From positions 41,508 through 105,507 of the forward strand of contig NZ_LAKD02000054.1 in assembly GCF_000968685.2 (NCBI RefSeq): DNA of 64,000 nt. Reading direction: 5' to 3'. The notes beneath the pieces were generated by a model. The model saw only the letters and a list, made by a program, of their open reading frames with translations. It had not been told where the DNA came from and searched no databases. Shown in pieces: positions 25,153 to 33,319 of the stretch. The stretch is from Streptomyces antioxidans. GTDB taxonomy: Bacteria; Actinomycetota; Actinomycetes; Streptomycetales; Streptomycetaceae. A program made the translations under genes and the position numbers. Numbering within the stretch: position 1 is the first letter of the stretch; each line of letters starts with the position of its first letter.

Positions 25153-26466
25153 TCAGCCGCGCCAGTCGCGGGCGCGCAGCGGCACCCCCGAGGCCCCGTC
25201 CTCCGGGGTGCGGACGGCGAGGACCTGGTTGACCCCGATCCGGTTGCGCTCGAAGGAGACGGCGGAGGCCGCCATGTAGAGCCGCCAGACCCGGGCCCGG
25301 CCCGGGGAGGTCAGCCGCACGGCCCGGGCCCAGGACCGCTCCAGGTTGGCGACCCAGCGGCGCAGCGTGAGCGCGTAGTGCTCGCGGATGGCCTCCACGT
25401 CGCGCACCTCGAAGCCCGCCTCCTCCAGCTGGGACACGGTCCGGCCGACCGGGGCGAGCTCGCCGTCGGGGAAGACGTAGCGGTCGATGAACTCGTCCAC
25501 GTGGTACGCCTCTTCGTCCGGCTGGGGGCGCCGGGCGATCTGGTGGTTGAGCAGCCGCCCGCCGGGCCGCAGCAGCCGGTGCAGGATGGCGGCGTACTCG
25601 GCGTAGCGCACGGCGCCCACGTGCTCGGCCATGCCGATCGAGGAGATGGCGTCGTAGGGCCCGTCCGGGACCTCGCGGTAGTCCTGGACCCGGATCTCCA
25701 CCTGGTCGGTGAGCCCTTCATCCGCGATCCGCTTACGGGCGTACGCCGCCTGCTCCTCGGAGAGCGTGACGCCGACCGCGCGCACCCCGTACTCGCGCGC
25801 CGCGTGCAGCACCATCGAGCCCCAGCCGCACCCCACGTCCAGCAGCCGCTGGCCGGGCTTAAGGGCCAGCTTGCGGCAGACCAGGTCCAGCTTGGCGCGC
25901 TGGGCCTCCTCCAGCGTGGAGTCCGCCCCGTCCCAGTAGGCGCAGGAGTAGACCATCGAGGGGCCGAGCACCAGCTCGTAGAAGTCGTTGCCGACGTCGT
26001 AGTGGTGGCTGATGGCCTTACGGTCGCGGCGCAGGGAGTGCAGCGGACCGAAGGTGGTCCGGGCCTCCTCGCGCGGCGGGGACGGCGGCAGCCCCGGCCC
26101 GGCGAGTGCGATCAACTCCCGGGCGGCGGCGCGCAGTGCGGGGTCGCGCAGCGCCTGGACGCCGGTGCGGAGCCGGGACCGCGGCGCGCTGGCGGGGCCG
26201 CGCTCCCACAGCAGCCCGGACAGGTGGTCCAGGGCTTCGTACAGATCGCCCTCGACATCGAGGTCCCCGGCGACCCAGGCGCGGGCCAGGCCCAGCTCGC
26301 CCGGCCGCCACAGGATCCTGCGCAGCGCCCGGCGGCGCCGGATGACCAGGGTGGGCGCGCCGGGCGGGCCGGTCTCACTGCGGTCCCAGGCGCGGACGCG
26401 GATCGGGAGGGGGGTTCCCAGCACCTCCTCGGCCAGGGTCGCGATCCGCCCAGCGGCGTCGGCCAT
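25153..26466 (-). CDS. Cyclopropane-fatty-acyl-phospholipid synthase family methyltransferase
   Basis: A 437-residue SAM-dependent enzyme that modifies double bonds of membrane phospholipid acyl chains. An N-terminal region of about 150 residues precedes the catalytic domain: ISHHYDVGNDFYELVLGPSMVYSC, then the SAM loop LLDVGCGWGSM, and IGMAEHVG, all diagnostic of the family. The ATG at 26464-26466 follows GGAGGTG. It is monocistronic, with a terminator on each side. Confidence 0.9.
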   Translation of the reverse strand: MADAAGRIATLAEEVLGTPLPIRVRAWDRSETGPPGAPTLVIRRRRALRRILWRPGELGLARAWVAGDLDVEGDLYEALDHLSGLLWERGPASAPRSRLRTGVQALRDPALRAAARELIALAGPGLPPSPPREEARTTFGPLHSLRRDRKAISHHYDVGNDFYELVLGPSMVYSCAYWDGADSTLEEAQRAKLDLVCRKLALKPGQRLLDVGCGWGSMVLHAAREYGVRAVGVTLSEEQAAYARKRIADEGLTDQVEIRVQDYREVPDGPYDAISSIGMAEHVGAVRYAEYAAILHRLLRPGGRLLNHQIARRPQPDEEAYHVDEFIDRYVFPDGELAPVGRTVSQLEEAGFEVRDVEAIREHYALTLRRWVANLERSWARAVRLTSPGRARVWRLYMAASAVSFERNRIGVNQVLAVRTPEDGASGVPLRARDWRG

Positions 26467-26616
26467 TTCGCACCTCCGTGATGGCGACTCAGGAAGATTC
26501 ACTCACCACGTAAACACCATGGAACCCGTTGTACAGTCCCGCCGACACGTCTGGAATCGGCAAAACAGCCTTAAAAGCGGGCCATCGGAGGGGCGGGGGC
26601 GTCCGGGGGCAGACGT

Positions 26617-26650
26617 AAGGGCGTCCGCACCACGGATGGCGGACGCCCTT
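26617..26650. terminator. Terminator downstream of ndh
   Basis: AAGGGCGTCCGC (26617-26628) pairs with GCGGACGCCCTT (26639-26650) over a 10-base loop, 77 bases after the ndh stop in the minus direction. Confidence 0.8.
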
Positions 26651-26726
26651 GGCGTTCAGTTGTGCGGGCCGGGCCCGTACGGTCAGACCGGTCAGCCGCG
26701 TGGCCAGGCCGGTCGGGACCGTACGG

Positions 26727-28106
26727 TCAGGACGCCTTGGCCTTCTCGGCCGGGACCACGGCCTTGACCGCGGTCGCGGCGCTGACCGGCGCGGCGGCCT
26801 CGTAGAACTCCTCGCGGGGGTTCTCGATGGCGCCGAGCGAGACGACCTCGCGCTTGAGGAACATCCCCAGCGTCCAGTCGGCGAGCACCCGGATCTTGCG
26901 GTTGAAGGTCGGCATGGCCATGCCGTGGTAGCCACGGTGCATGTACCAGGCCAGGCGGCCCTTCAGCTTGATCTTCATCTTGCCGAAGACGATCATCGCG
27001 ACGCCCTTGTGGAGGCCAAGCCCCGCGACGGCGCCCTTGTTGGCGTGCTTGTAGTCCTGCTGCGGGAAGCCCCGCATGCCGGAGATCACGTTGTCACCGA
27101 GGACCTTGGCCTGGCGCAGCGCGTGCTGGGCGTTCGGCGGGCACCAGGCGCCCTCGCCGGTGGCGAGGTCCGGGACCTGGGCGTTGTCACCGGCGGCCCA
27201 GATGTAGTCGCTGCCCTGGACCTGGAGGGTCGGGGCGGTGTCCACATGGCCGCGCGGGCCGAGCGGGAGGCCGAACCGGGCCAGCGCCGGGTTGGGCTTG
27301 ACGCCCGCGGTCCACACGATGGTGTTGGAGTCGACCTCGAGGCCGTTCTTGAGGACGACATGGCCGTTGACGCAGGAGTTCATCGAGGTCTCGAGGTAGA
27401 CCTCGATACCGCGCTTCTGGAGGTGCTCGAGACCCCACTTGCCCAGCTTCGGGCCGACCTCGGGGAGGATCTTGTCGGCGGCGTCGACGAGGACGAAGCG
27501 CATGTCCTCGCGCTTGACGCTGGGGTAGTACTTGGCCGCGTCGCGGGCCATGTCCTCGATCTCGCCGATGGTCTCCGCGCCGGCGAAGCCACCGCCGACG
27601 AAGACGAAGGTGAGCGCCTTGCGGCGGATCTCCCCGTCCGTGGTGGAGTCGGCCTTGTCGAGCTGTTCGAGGACGTGGTTGCGCAGGCCGATGGCCTCTT
27701 CGATGCCCTTCATACCGATGCCGTTCTCCGCGAGACCGGGGATCGGGAAGGTGCGGGAGACCGCGCCGAGGGCGACGACCAGGTAGTCGAAGGGCAGCTC
27801 GTACGTCTCGCCGACGAGCGGCTGGATGACGGCGACCTTGCGGTCCTGGTCGATGGTCGACACGCGGCCGGTGAGGACCTCCGCCTTGGGGAGCACGCGC
27901 CGCAGCGGAACCACGACGTGGCGCGGGGAGATGCTGCCGGCCGCAGCTTCGGGGAGGAAGGGCTGGTACGTCATGTACGAGCGAGGGTCGACGACCGTGA
28001 CGGTCGCCTCGCCGTACCGCATCTTCTTCAGAATGCGGCGCGCCGCGTACAAACCAACGTACCCACCGCCTACAACGAGGATCCTGGGACGCTCCGTGGT
28101 GCTCAT
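26727..28106 (-). CDS. ndh: Type II NADH dehydrogenase (NDH-2)
   Basis: A 459-residue single-subunit FAD enzyme passing electrons from NADH to menaquinone without proton pumping. It has the N-terminal FAD dinucleotide fold ILVVGGGYVGLYAA, an NADH-binding VFVGGGFAGAETIGEIEDM, the FAD-binding YIWAAGDNAQVPDL and the quinone-site-like AQHALRQAKVLGDN. A C-terminal amphipathic region (about 400-430) is the usual membrane attachment. I take the ATG at 28104-28106; a GTG at 28124 is in frame. Two Rex-type operators lie upstream, in keeping with redox control. Confidence 0.92.
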   Translation of the reverse strand: MSTTERPRILVVGGGYVGLYAARRILKKMRYGEATVTVVDPRSYMTYQPFLPEAAAGSISPRHVVVPLRRVLPKAEVLTGRVSTIDQDRKVAVIQPLVGETYELPFDYLVVALGAVSRTFPIPGLAENGIGMKGIEEAIGLRNHVLEQLDKADSTTDGEIRRKALTFVFVGGGFAGAETIGEIEDMARDAAKYYPSVKREDMRFVLVDAADKILPEVGPKLGKWGLEHLQKRGIEVYLETSMNSCVNGHVVLKNGLEVDSNTIVWTAGVKPNPALARFGLPLGPRGHVDTAPTLQVQGSDYIWAAGDNAQVPDLATGEGAWCPPNAQHALRQAKVLGDNVISGMRGFPQQDYKHANKGAVAGLGLHKGVAMIVFGKMKIKLKGRLAWYMHRGYHGMAMPTFNRKIRVLADWTLGMFLKREVVSLGAIENPREEFYEAAAPVSAATAVKAVVPAEKAKAS

Positions 28107-28139
28107 GATTCGAGTATCCAGCACCCCTTGGGGGGGACC

Positions 28140-28157
28140 TCGTGAGCCCCTTCACAA
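28140..28157. promoter_or_regulatory. Candidate Rex operator (ROP) proximal to ndh
   Basis: TCGTGAGCCCCTTCACAA lies 34-51 bases upstream of the ndh start. It matches the known palindrome TTGTGAANNNNTTCACAA at most positions. Rex is the NAD+/NADH-sensing repressor that controls ndh in Streptomyces, so the position fits. The match was judged by eye. Confidence 0.7.
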
Positions 28158-28410
28158 GCATGGTCTGAGTGTCTGCTACACTCCGCCGCCCCCGTGCTGG
28201 ACGCCCTGTCCGCGGAGCGGAACCACTGACCGGATCGGCCCGTTCTCACCCCTCTGAACAGGGCTTGTGGTTGAACGCGGGAGTAGACCAGGCGGTCCGC
28301 GCGAGGCTACCTGACACCGCCCCCGCACCTCACCATCCGGTCAGTCGCGGGGCCCGGCCGCCGAAACCGCCCCCGAGCGCCGCATCGGGCGGCCACCAGG
28401 AGCCTATTTC

Positions 28411-28428
28411 ATGTGAAGAGTTTCACGA
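28411..28428. promoter_or_regulatory. Second candidate Rex operator, distal
   Basis: ATGTGAAGAGTTTCACGA is a near-perfect palindrome of the same class, with TGTGAA-N4-TTCAC conserved. It lies about 305 bases upstream of ndh and 73 bases past the ppx stop. Either a distal promoter or looping with the proximal site could be involved. Confidence 0.55.
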
Positions 28429-28500
28429 ACTTTCTCGGAGGCGGCTCGCGGAAGGCTCCCGAAGGGCGTTCCGCAGCCGCTCATACGTTATTCCACCCGC

Positions 28501-29460
28501 TCAGGCGATGCTCCAGGCGATCCCGTCGAGGATGTCATGCTCGCTCACCACGACCTCCTCGGCGCCGGTCCTTTCCATGATCGAAAGCAGGATGAGCGCC
28601 CCCGCGCCGATCACATCGACCCGCCCCGGGTGCATCACCGGGATCTCCGCCCGCTCCGCGTGGCTGGAGCCGAGCAGCCGGTCCGTGATCCCGCGGACCT
28701 GGCCGAGGGTGATCCGGGAGTGGTGGATCACGGAGGAGTCGTACTCCTCGAGGTCCAGCGCGATCCCGGCCACGGTGGTGACCGAACCGGCGAGACCGAC
28801 CAGCGCGTGGCCGTCCGCGGGACGGCAGGCGCGGCTGAGCGGCACCGTGCGCTCGGCCAGGTCCAGCGCCCGCTCCACATCGGCCCTTATGGCGGCGATC
28901 TGATCCTCCGTCGGGGGATCGGTGATCCGCCCGTCCACCACCAGATGGCGCTCGGTCAGCCGTACGCAGCCGATGTCCACGCTGCGGGCCGCCCGCACCC
29001 CCGCGCCGCCCTCGACGAACTCCGTCGAACCGCCGCCGATGTCCACCACCAGATACGGCCCGGCGGCCTGGGGCCGGCCGGTGAGCTCCTTGGTGGCCCC
29101 GGTGAAGGAGAACTCCGCCTCCTGGTCCCCGGTGATCACCTCGGGCTCGACGCCCAGGATCTCCACGACCCCGCGCACGAACTCCGCGCGGTTCTCGGCG
29201 TCCCGGGAGGCGGAGGTGGCCACGAAGCGGACCCGCTCGGCGCCCAGCTCGCGGATGACCTCCGCGTACTCGCGGCAGGCGGCGAAGGTGCGCTCCAGCG
29301 CCTCGGGGGCCAGCCGGCCGGTGCGGTCCACGCCCTGGCCCAGCCGGACGATCTTCATCCGGCGGTCGAACTCGATCAGCTCCCCGGTGGCCGGATCGGC
29401 GTCCGCCACCAGGAGCCGGATCGAGTTGGTGCCGCAGTCCACGGCGGCGACGCGGGTCAT
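28501..29460 (-). CDS. ppx: Ppx/GppA family exopolyphosphatase
   Basis: A 319-residue member of the actin/Hsp70-fold phosphatases that hydrolyse terminal phosphates of polyphosphate or pppGpp. The phosphate-binding loops are visible: VAAVDCGTNSIRLLVADAD at the N-terminus and VVDIGGGSTEFV in the middle, followed by GLAGSVTTVAGI. The ATG at 29458-29460 overlaps the DUF501 stop (ATGA), giving translational coupling. It is the last gene of the ftsB-DUF501-ppx run. Confidence 0.9.
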   Translation of the reverse strand: MTRVAAVDCGTNSIRLLVADADPATGELIEFDRRMKIVRLGQGVDRTGRLAPEALERTFAACREYAEVIRELGAERVRFVATSASRDAENRAEFVRGVVEILGVEPEVITGDQEAEFSFTGATKELTGRPQAAGPYLVVDIGGGSTEFVEGGAGVRAARSVDIGCVRLTERHLVVDGRITDPPTEDQIAAIRADVERALDLAERTVPLSRACRPADGHALVGLAGSVTTVAGIALDLEEYDSSVIHHSRITLGQVRGITDRLLGSSHAERAEIPVMHPGRVDVIGAGALILLSIMERTGAEEVVVSEHDILDGIAWSIA

Positions 29461-30005
29461 GCGCTCTCCTCCCGGCTCGGGTCCTCGGTGCCGAGGGGGC
29501 TCACACACGGGCCCTTGCGCCACCACTCCGGCAGCATCGCGATCGCCTCGTCCCCCAGCGGATTGACCCCGGGGCCGGCCGCGAGGGAGTGGGCCACCAG
29601 GACGTGCAGGCACTTCACCCGGTCCGGCATCCCGCCCGCGCTGGGGAAGCCCCGGAGCACCTCGATGGCGTCGCGCCGCGCGATGTAGTCCTCGTGGGCG
29701 GCGCGGTAGGCGGCGGCCAGCTCGGGGTCGGTGCCCAGCCGGGCCGTCATCTCCTTCATCACGCCCCCGGCCTCCAGCGTGCCGATCGCGGACGCGGCAC
29801 GCGGACAGGTCAGGTAGTAGAGGGTGGGGAAGGGCGTACCGTCCTCGAGCCGCGGCGCGGTCTCCACGACGTCCGGATTGCCGCAGGGGCAGCGGTGCGC
29901 GATCGCGCGCAGACCCCGGGGCACCCGGTTCAGCTGCTCCCGTACGGCGTGGATGTCCGCGTCGGTGGGCGCGGTGGGCTCCGTCTGGGGCGGGGGCGTA
30001 TCCAT
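29457..30005 (-). CDS. DUF501 domain protein
   Basis: A 182-residue cytosolic protein of the actinobacterial DUF501 family, recognised by HRCPCGNPDVVETAPRL (paired cysteines), LYYLTCPRAASAIGTLEAGG and MPDRVKCLHVLVAHSLAAG. The Cys/His content suggests metal binding, but this is inference. I used the ATG at 30003-30005; another in-frame start lies 13 codons upstream and neither has a strong ribosome site. It is conserved in order between ftsB/divIC and ppx across actinobacteria. Confidence 0.88.
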   Translation of the reverse strand: MDTPPPQTEPTAPTDADIHAVREQLNRVPRGLRAIAHRCPCGNPDVVETAPRLEDGTPFPTLYYLTCPRAASAIGTLEAGGVMKEMTARLGTDPELAAAYRAAHEDYIARRDAIEVLRGFPSAGGMPDRVKCLHVLVAHSLAAGPGVNPLGDEAIAMLPEWWRKGPCVSPLGTEDPSREESA

Positions 30006-30075
30006 GAGTGGGAAAGTTCTTCTTCTTCGTTTCGATTCGAACACCGGGTGCGGCCGGCGGCCGGGGCGCGGCGCC

Positions 30076-30558
30076 TCAGTGGCGCGCGCCGCCCGCCCCC
30101 GCCGCGTCCGCCGTGTCCACGGCGTCCCAGAGGTTGGTGTACCAGGGGCGGCCGGCCGCGCCCCGGTGGGAGGAGCGCTCGGTGGTGCCGCCGCCGTCCA
30201 CCACGCTGTAGCCGGTCTCCCCCGGCATCAGGAAGTGCAGCCGCTCCCGGGCCTGCTGCTCGGTGTAGGCGGGGTCGCGCAGCCGGGCCTTCCGCTCCCG
30301 CAGCTCCTTCACGTCCTCGCGGGCGCGCTGGGCCTCGTGCCGCTGCTCGGCGATGTCGGAGCGCTGGGAGATGTACTGCCGCATCGGATACGCGAGCGCC
30401 ACGACGAGGGAGCAGACGACCAGCGCGAGCAGGGCGGCCCGGCCGGTCAGCCGGCCGCGGCGGCGCTTGGTGCGCACGCGGTAGACCCGGGCGGCGGCGT
30501 GCTCGCCGAGCGCCTTGAGCCTGGTCGCGGTGGAGAACCGTTCCCGATCCGCCGGCAC
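30076..30558 (-). CDS. FtsB/DivIC-like septum formation initiator
   Basis: A 160-residue bitopic division protein: about 40 basic cytosolic residues, a single membrane helix (AALLALVVCSLVVALAY), then an external coiled coil (SDIAEQRHEAQRAREDVKEL) and the family segment DPAYTEQQARERLHFLMPGE. It is expected to act with FtsL and FtsQ in the divisome. GTG at 30556-30558 follows GGAGG. It stands between eno and DUF501, the normal actinobacterial context. An upstream extension would include a TTA codon, but has no ribosome site. Confidence 0.88.
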   Translation of the reverse strand: MPADRERFSTATRLKALGEHAAARVYRVRTKRRRGRLTGRAALLALVVCSLVVALAYPMRQYISQRSDIAEQRHEAQRAREDVKELRERKARLRDPAYTEQQARERLHFLMPGETGYSVVDGGGTTERSSHRGAAGRPWYTNLWDAVDTADAAGAGGARH

Positions 30559-30662
30559 GTCGCCTCCCCGGTGATGGCTTCGCTTGGGTAACGCCGTCGA
30601 GCGGCGCCGTCCCCGGCCACGGTACGGGACCACGGCCGGGGACTAGCGTCAGACGTGTCCGC

Positions 30663-31943
30663 TCAGCCCTTGAAGCGCGGGAAGGCGGAACGGCCCGCGT
30701 ACACGGCGGCGTCGTCGAGGATCTCCTCGATGCGCAGCAGCTGGTTGTACTTGGCCACCCGCTCGGAGCGGGCCGGGGCGCCGGTCTTGATCTGGCCGCA
30801 GTTGGTGGCGACGGCCAGGTCGGCGATGGTGACGTCCTCGGTCTCGCCGGAGCGGTGCGACATCACGCACTTGTAGCCGCTGCGCTGGGCCAGCTCGACC
30901 GCGTCGAGGGTCTCGGTCAGCGAGCCGATCTGGTTGACCTTGACCAACAGGGCATTGGCGGTGTCGCTGTCGATGCCGCGGGACAGCCGCTCGGGGTTGG
31001 TGACGAAGAGGTCGTCGCCGACCAGCTGGACCTTGTCACCGAGCTGCTCGGTGATGGTCTTCCAGCCCTCCCAGTCCTCCTCGTTCAGCGGGTCCTCGAT
31101 GGAGACCAGCGGGTACGCGGCGACCAGCTCGGCGTAGTACGAGGACATCTCGGCGGCGGTGCGGGACTGGCCCTCGAACTGGTACGTGCCGTCCTTGTAG
31201 AACTCGGAGGCGGCGACGTCCAGCGCGAGCGCGATGTCCTGGCCCGGCTGGTAACCGGCCTTCTTGATCGCCTCGAGGATCAGGTCAAGCGCCTCGCGGT
31301 TGGAGCCGAGGTTGGGCGCGAAACCGCCCTCGTCGCCGAGGCCGGTGGACAGGCCGCGCTCCTTCAGCACGGACTTCAGCGTGTGGTAGACCTCGGCGCC
31401 CCAGCGCAGGGCCTCGGAGAAGGACTCCGCGCCCACGGGGGCGATCATGAATTCCTGGACGTCCACATTGGAGTCCGCGTGCGACCCGCCGTTGAGGATG
31501 TTCATCAGCGGTACCGGCAGCAGATGGGCGTTCGGGCCACCGAGGTAACGGAAGAGGGGGAGGTCGGACGCCTCGGAGGCGGCGTGCGCGACGGCGAGGG
31601 AGACGCCGAGGATCGCGTTGGCGCCGAGCGAGGACTTGTCCGGGGTGGCGTCCAGGTCGAACATCGCCTGGTCGATCAGCCGCTGCTCGGTGGCGTCATA
31701 GCCGACCAGCTCGGGGCCGATCTGCTCGATCACGGCGAGGACGGCCTTCTCCACGCCCTTGCCGTTGTAGCGGTTCTTGTCGCCGTCACGGAGCTCGAGG
31801 GCCTCGAAGGCGCCGGTGGAGGCGCCGGACGGGACGGCGGCACGGCCGGTGCTGCCGTCGTCGAGGCCAACCTCGACCTCGACCGTGGGGTTGCCTCGCG
31901 AGTCGAGGATCTCGCGAGCTACGACGACGTCGATGGACGGCAC
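30663..31943 (-). CDS. eno: Enolase
   Basis: A 426-residue phosphopyruvate hydratase, the glycolytic enzyme converting 2-phosphoglycerate to phosphoenolpyruvate. The sequence is typical from ARE-ILDSRGNPTVEVEV through SGASTGAFEALELRDGD (mobile loop), the Mg2+ ligands in SIEDPLNEEDW and GDDLFVTN, and the catalytic VKVNQIGSL and SHRSGETED. GTG at 31941-31943 follows AAGGAG by six bases. It is the head of the eno-ftsB-DUF501-ppx block. Confidence 0.97.
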   Translation of the reverse strand: MPSIDVVVAREILDSRGNPTVEVEVGLDDGSTGRAAVPSGASTGAFEALELRDGDKNRYNGKGVEKAVLAVIEQIGPELVGYDATEQRLIDQAMFDLDATPDKSSLGANAILGVSLAVAHAASEASDLPLFRYLGGPNAHLLPVPLMNILNGGSHADSNVDVQEFMIAPVGAESFSEALRWGAEVYHTLKSVLKERGLSTGLGDEGGFAPNLGSNREALDLILEAIKKAGYQPGQDIALALDVAASEFYKDGTYQFEGQSRTAAEMSSYYAELVAAYPLVSIEDPLNEEDWEGWKTITEQLGDKVQLVGDDLFVTNPERLSRGIDSDTANALLVKVNQIGSLTETLDAVELAQRSGYKCVMSHRSGETEDVTIADLAVATNCGQIKTGAPARSERVAKYNQLLRIEEILDDAAVYAGRSAFPRFKG

Positions 31944-32041
31944 GAGGTTCTCCTTCGTATGGGTCTGCGGTAGCAGCACGAGCCTAACGGGCCGGGAGGG
32001 CTGCGCCCCGCGTTCGCCCGCCCCACGAGACGGGGGTGCGA

Positions 32042-32090
32042 CGCAAAAAGCCAGATTCTGGATTAAAAATCCAGATTTCTTATGCATGGG
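32042..32090 (-). promoter_or_regulatory. AT-rich overlapping hairpins upstream of eno
   Basis: Read on the minus strand this gives TCTGGATT-TTT-AATCCAGA (hairpin 1) and, overlapping it, CCAGA-AT-CTGG followed by CTTTTTGC (hairpin 2, terminator-like). The two cannot form together. It lies about 100-145 bases upstream of the eno start and after the transglycosylase gene. It may simply terminate the upstream gene, or form part of the eno leader. Confidence 0.5.
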
Positions 32091-32209
32091 GAGAGCCCCG
32101 GCGGGACGCGCCACAGGGGCGGCACGCCCCGGCCGGGGCTCGTTCTCGGGGACGCGGCCCCGGAAGAGGTCCCCGGGAAGGGTCCTCGGGCCGGGGCCGT
32201 GACCGTGGC

Positions 32210-32890
32210 TCAGCGGAGGTGCAGCCGCTGACCCGGGAAGATCAGATCGGCCTGCTTCACGATGTCCTTGTTCAGCTTGAAGAGCTTCTTCCAGCCGCCC
32301 TTGACGTCATGGTCCTTGGCGATCTTGCCGAGGGTGTCGCCGGACTTGACCTTGTACTCGCCGTCACCCTTCTTGATCGGGCCGCGGGTCTGGTGCCGCG
32401 CGGCGTGCTCGGGCGCGGTGTGCGGCTGCGCCTTCGGCTGGGCCTCCGGCTGAGCCGACTCGGTGGTCGCCGAGGACCGGTCCTGCGAACCGGAGGGCGC
32501 GGACGGGGCGGACGGGCTGCCGCCGGAGGTCAGACCCTTGCCGCAGACCGGCCAGGCGCCCTTGCCCTGGCTGCCCAGGACCTTCTCGGCGATCTGGATC
32601 TGCTGGGCCTTGCTGGCCTGGCTGGCGGTGGGGGCGTAGGCCGTGCCGCCGTAGGCGGCCCAGGTGGAGCTCGAGAACTGCAGACCGCCGTAGTAGCCGT
32701 TGCCGGTGTTGATCGACCAGTTGCCACCGGACTCGCACTGCGCGACCTGGTCCCACTGCGAGGTGGTGGCCGCGGAGGCGGAGGTCGCCCCGAGGAGCGG
32801 TGCCGCCACGGCGGCACCGGCGAGACCGGTGAGCGCGGCGATACGGGTGGCCTTGGAGGGGCGGCGGTGCTTCCCGTTGGACTTGAGCAT
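32210..32890 (-). CDS. Resuscitation-promoting-factor-like transglycosylase with LysM
   Basis: A 226-residue secreted cell-wall enzyme. The signal peptide ends near SASA; the Rpf/transglycosylase domain WDQVAQCESGGNWSINTGNG to ILGSQGKGAWPVC-like follows (catalytic Glu in CESGG; Trp/Tyr-rich groove), then a Ser/Pro/Ala linker and a C-terminal LysM (YKVKSGDTLGKIAKDH ... LIFPGQRLHLR) binding peptidoglycan. Rpf proteins trigger spore germination and growth. ATG at 32888-32890 follows GAGGAAACG. Expression is expected to be switched by the c-di-AMP riboswitch just upstream. Confidence 0.92.
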   Translation of the reverse strand: MLKSNGKHRRPSKATRIAALTGLAGAAVAAPLLGATSASAATTSQWDQVAQCESGGNWSINTGNGYYGGLQFSSSTWAAYGGTAYAPTASQASKAQQIQIAEKVLGSQGKGAWPVCGKGLTSGGSPSAPSAPSGSQDRSSATTESAQPEAQPKAQPHTAPEHAARHQTRGPIKKGDGEYKVKSGDTLGKIAKDHDVKGGWKKLFKLNKDIVKQADLIFPGQRLHLR

Positions 32891-32907
32891 TTTGGTTCGT
32901 TTCCTCA

Positions 32908-33108
32908 CCGACGCCTACGAGGTGAGCTGTCGGGTTCGGACGTGAGTTGCCCGGCCGGTCGCGATGGTCGCTCCCGGCTTCACCCCTAGCCGACGAGCCC
33001 GTATCCACAGGCCACTCGGCACCTACCTTGGGTCCCCCGCTCCTGCCTTCGGCGCTGACGCGTCGGTTTCCCCCCGACCGCCGGCAGGATTGGGCGTGAC
33101 GATCGAGG
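32908..33108 (-). ncRNA. ydaO/yuaA-class c-di-AMP riboswitch
   Basis: On the minus strand, conserved blocks of this class are present in order: ATCGTCACGCCCAATCC, a GGGGGAAACCGACG segment, GCAGGAGCGGGGGACCC, GGGGTGAAGCCGGGAGCGACC-like core split by variable stems, and the closing CCGAACCCGACAGCT with GTAGGCG. It ends 18 bases before the transglycosylase start. In Streptomyces this riboswitch is established upstream of rpf genes and shuts off expression when c-di-AMP is high. Boundaries are approximate. Confidence 0.88.
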
Positions 33109-33319
33109 GTGCCCGCGGTAGCGAGCGAAAAGACGGTAAACACACCTCCCCAGAACGTTCAAACACCCCAAGCGAAGCGAATGGGTCTGTAATTGATCTC
33201 ACCCGGTCTACATCGACGCAGGTGGGTCCGGGTGAGGAGGGATCGGACACGAGGTGCGCCCGGGAAGATGTGACGAGATGTATGTCTCACTGGGGCCAGA
33301 CCGGGCAATTCTCCCCGAA

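Larger units (their letters stand above)
28107..28500. other. 394-base gap between ppx and ndh
   Basis: Upstream region of ndh on the minus strand; it contains both Rex-type sites and no credible gene. The part from about 28180 to 28400 is ordinary GC-rich sequence in which I see nothing else. Confidence 0.6.

Noticed and set aside
30559..30633. TTA codon in an N-terminal extension of the FtsB/DivIC-like gene
   Set aside because: The extension has no ribosome site, and the GTG at 30558 with GGAGG is the better start, so the TTA is probably untranslated.
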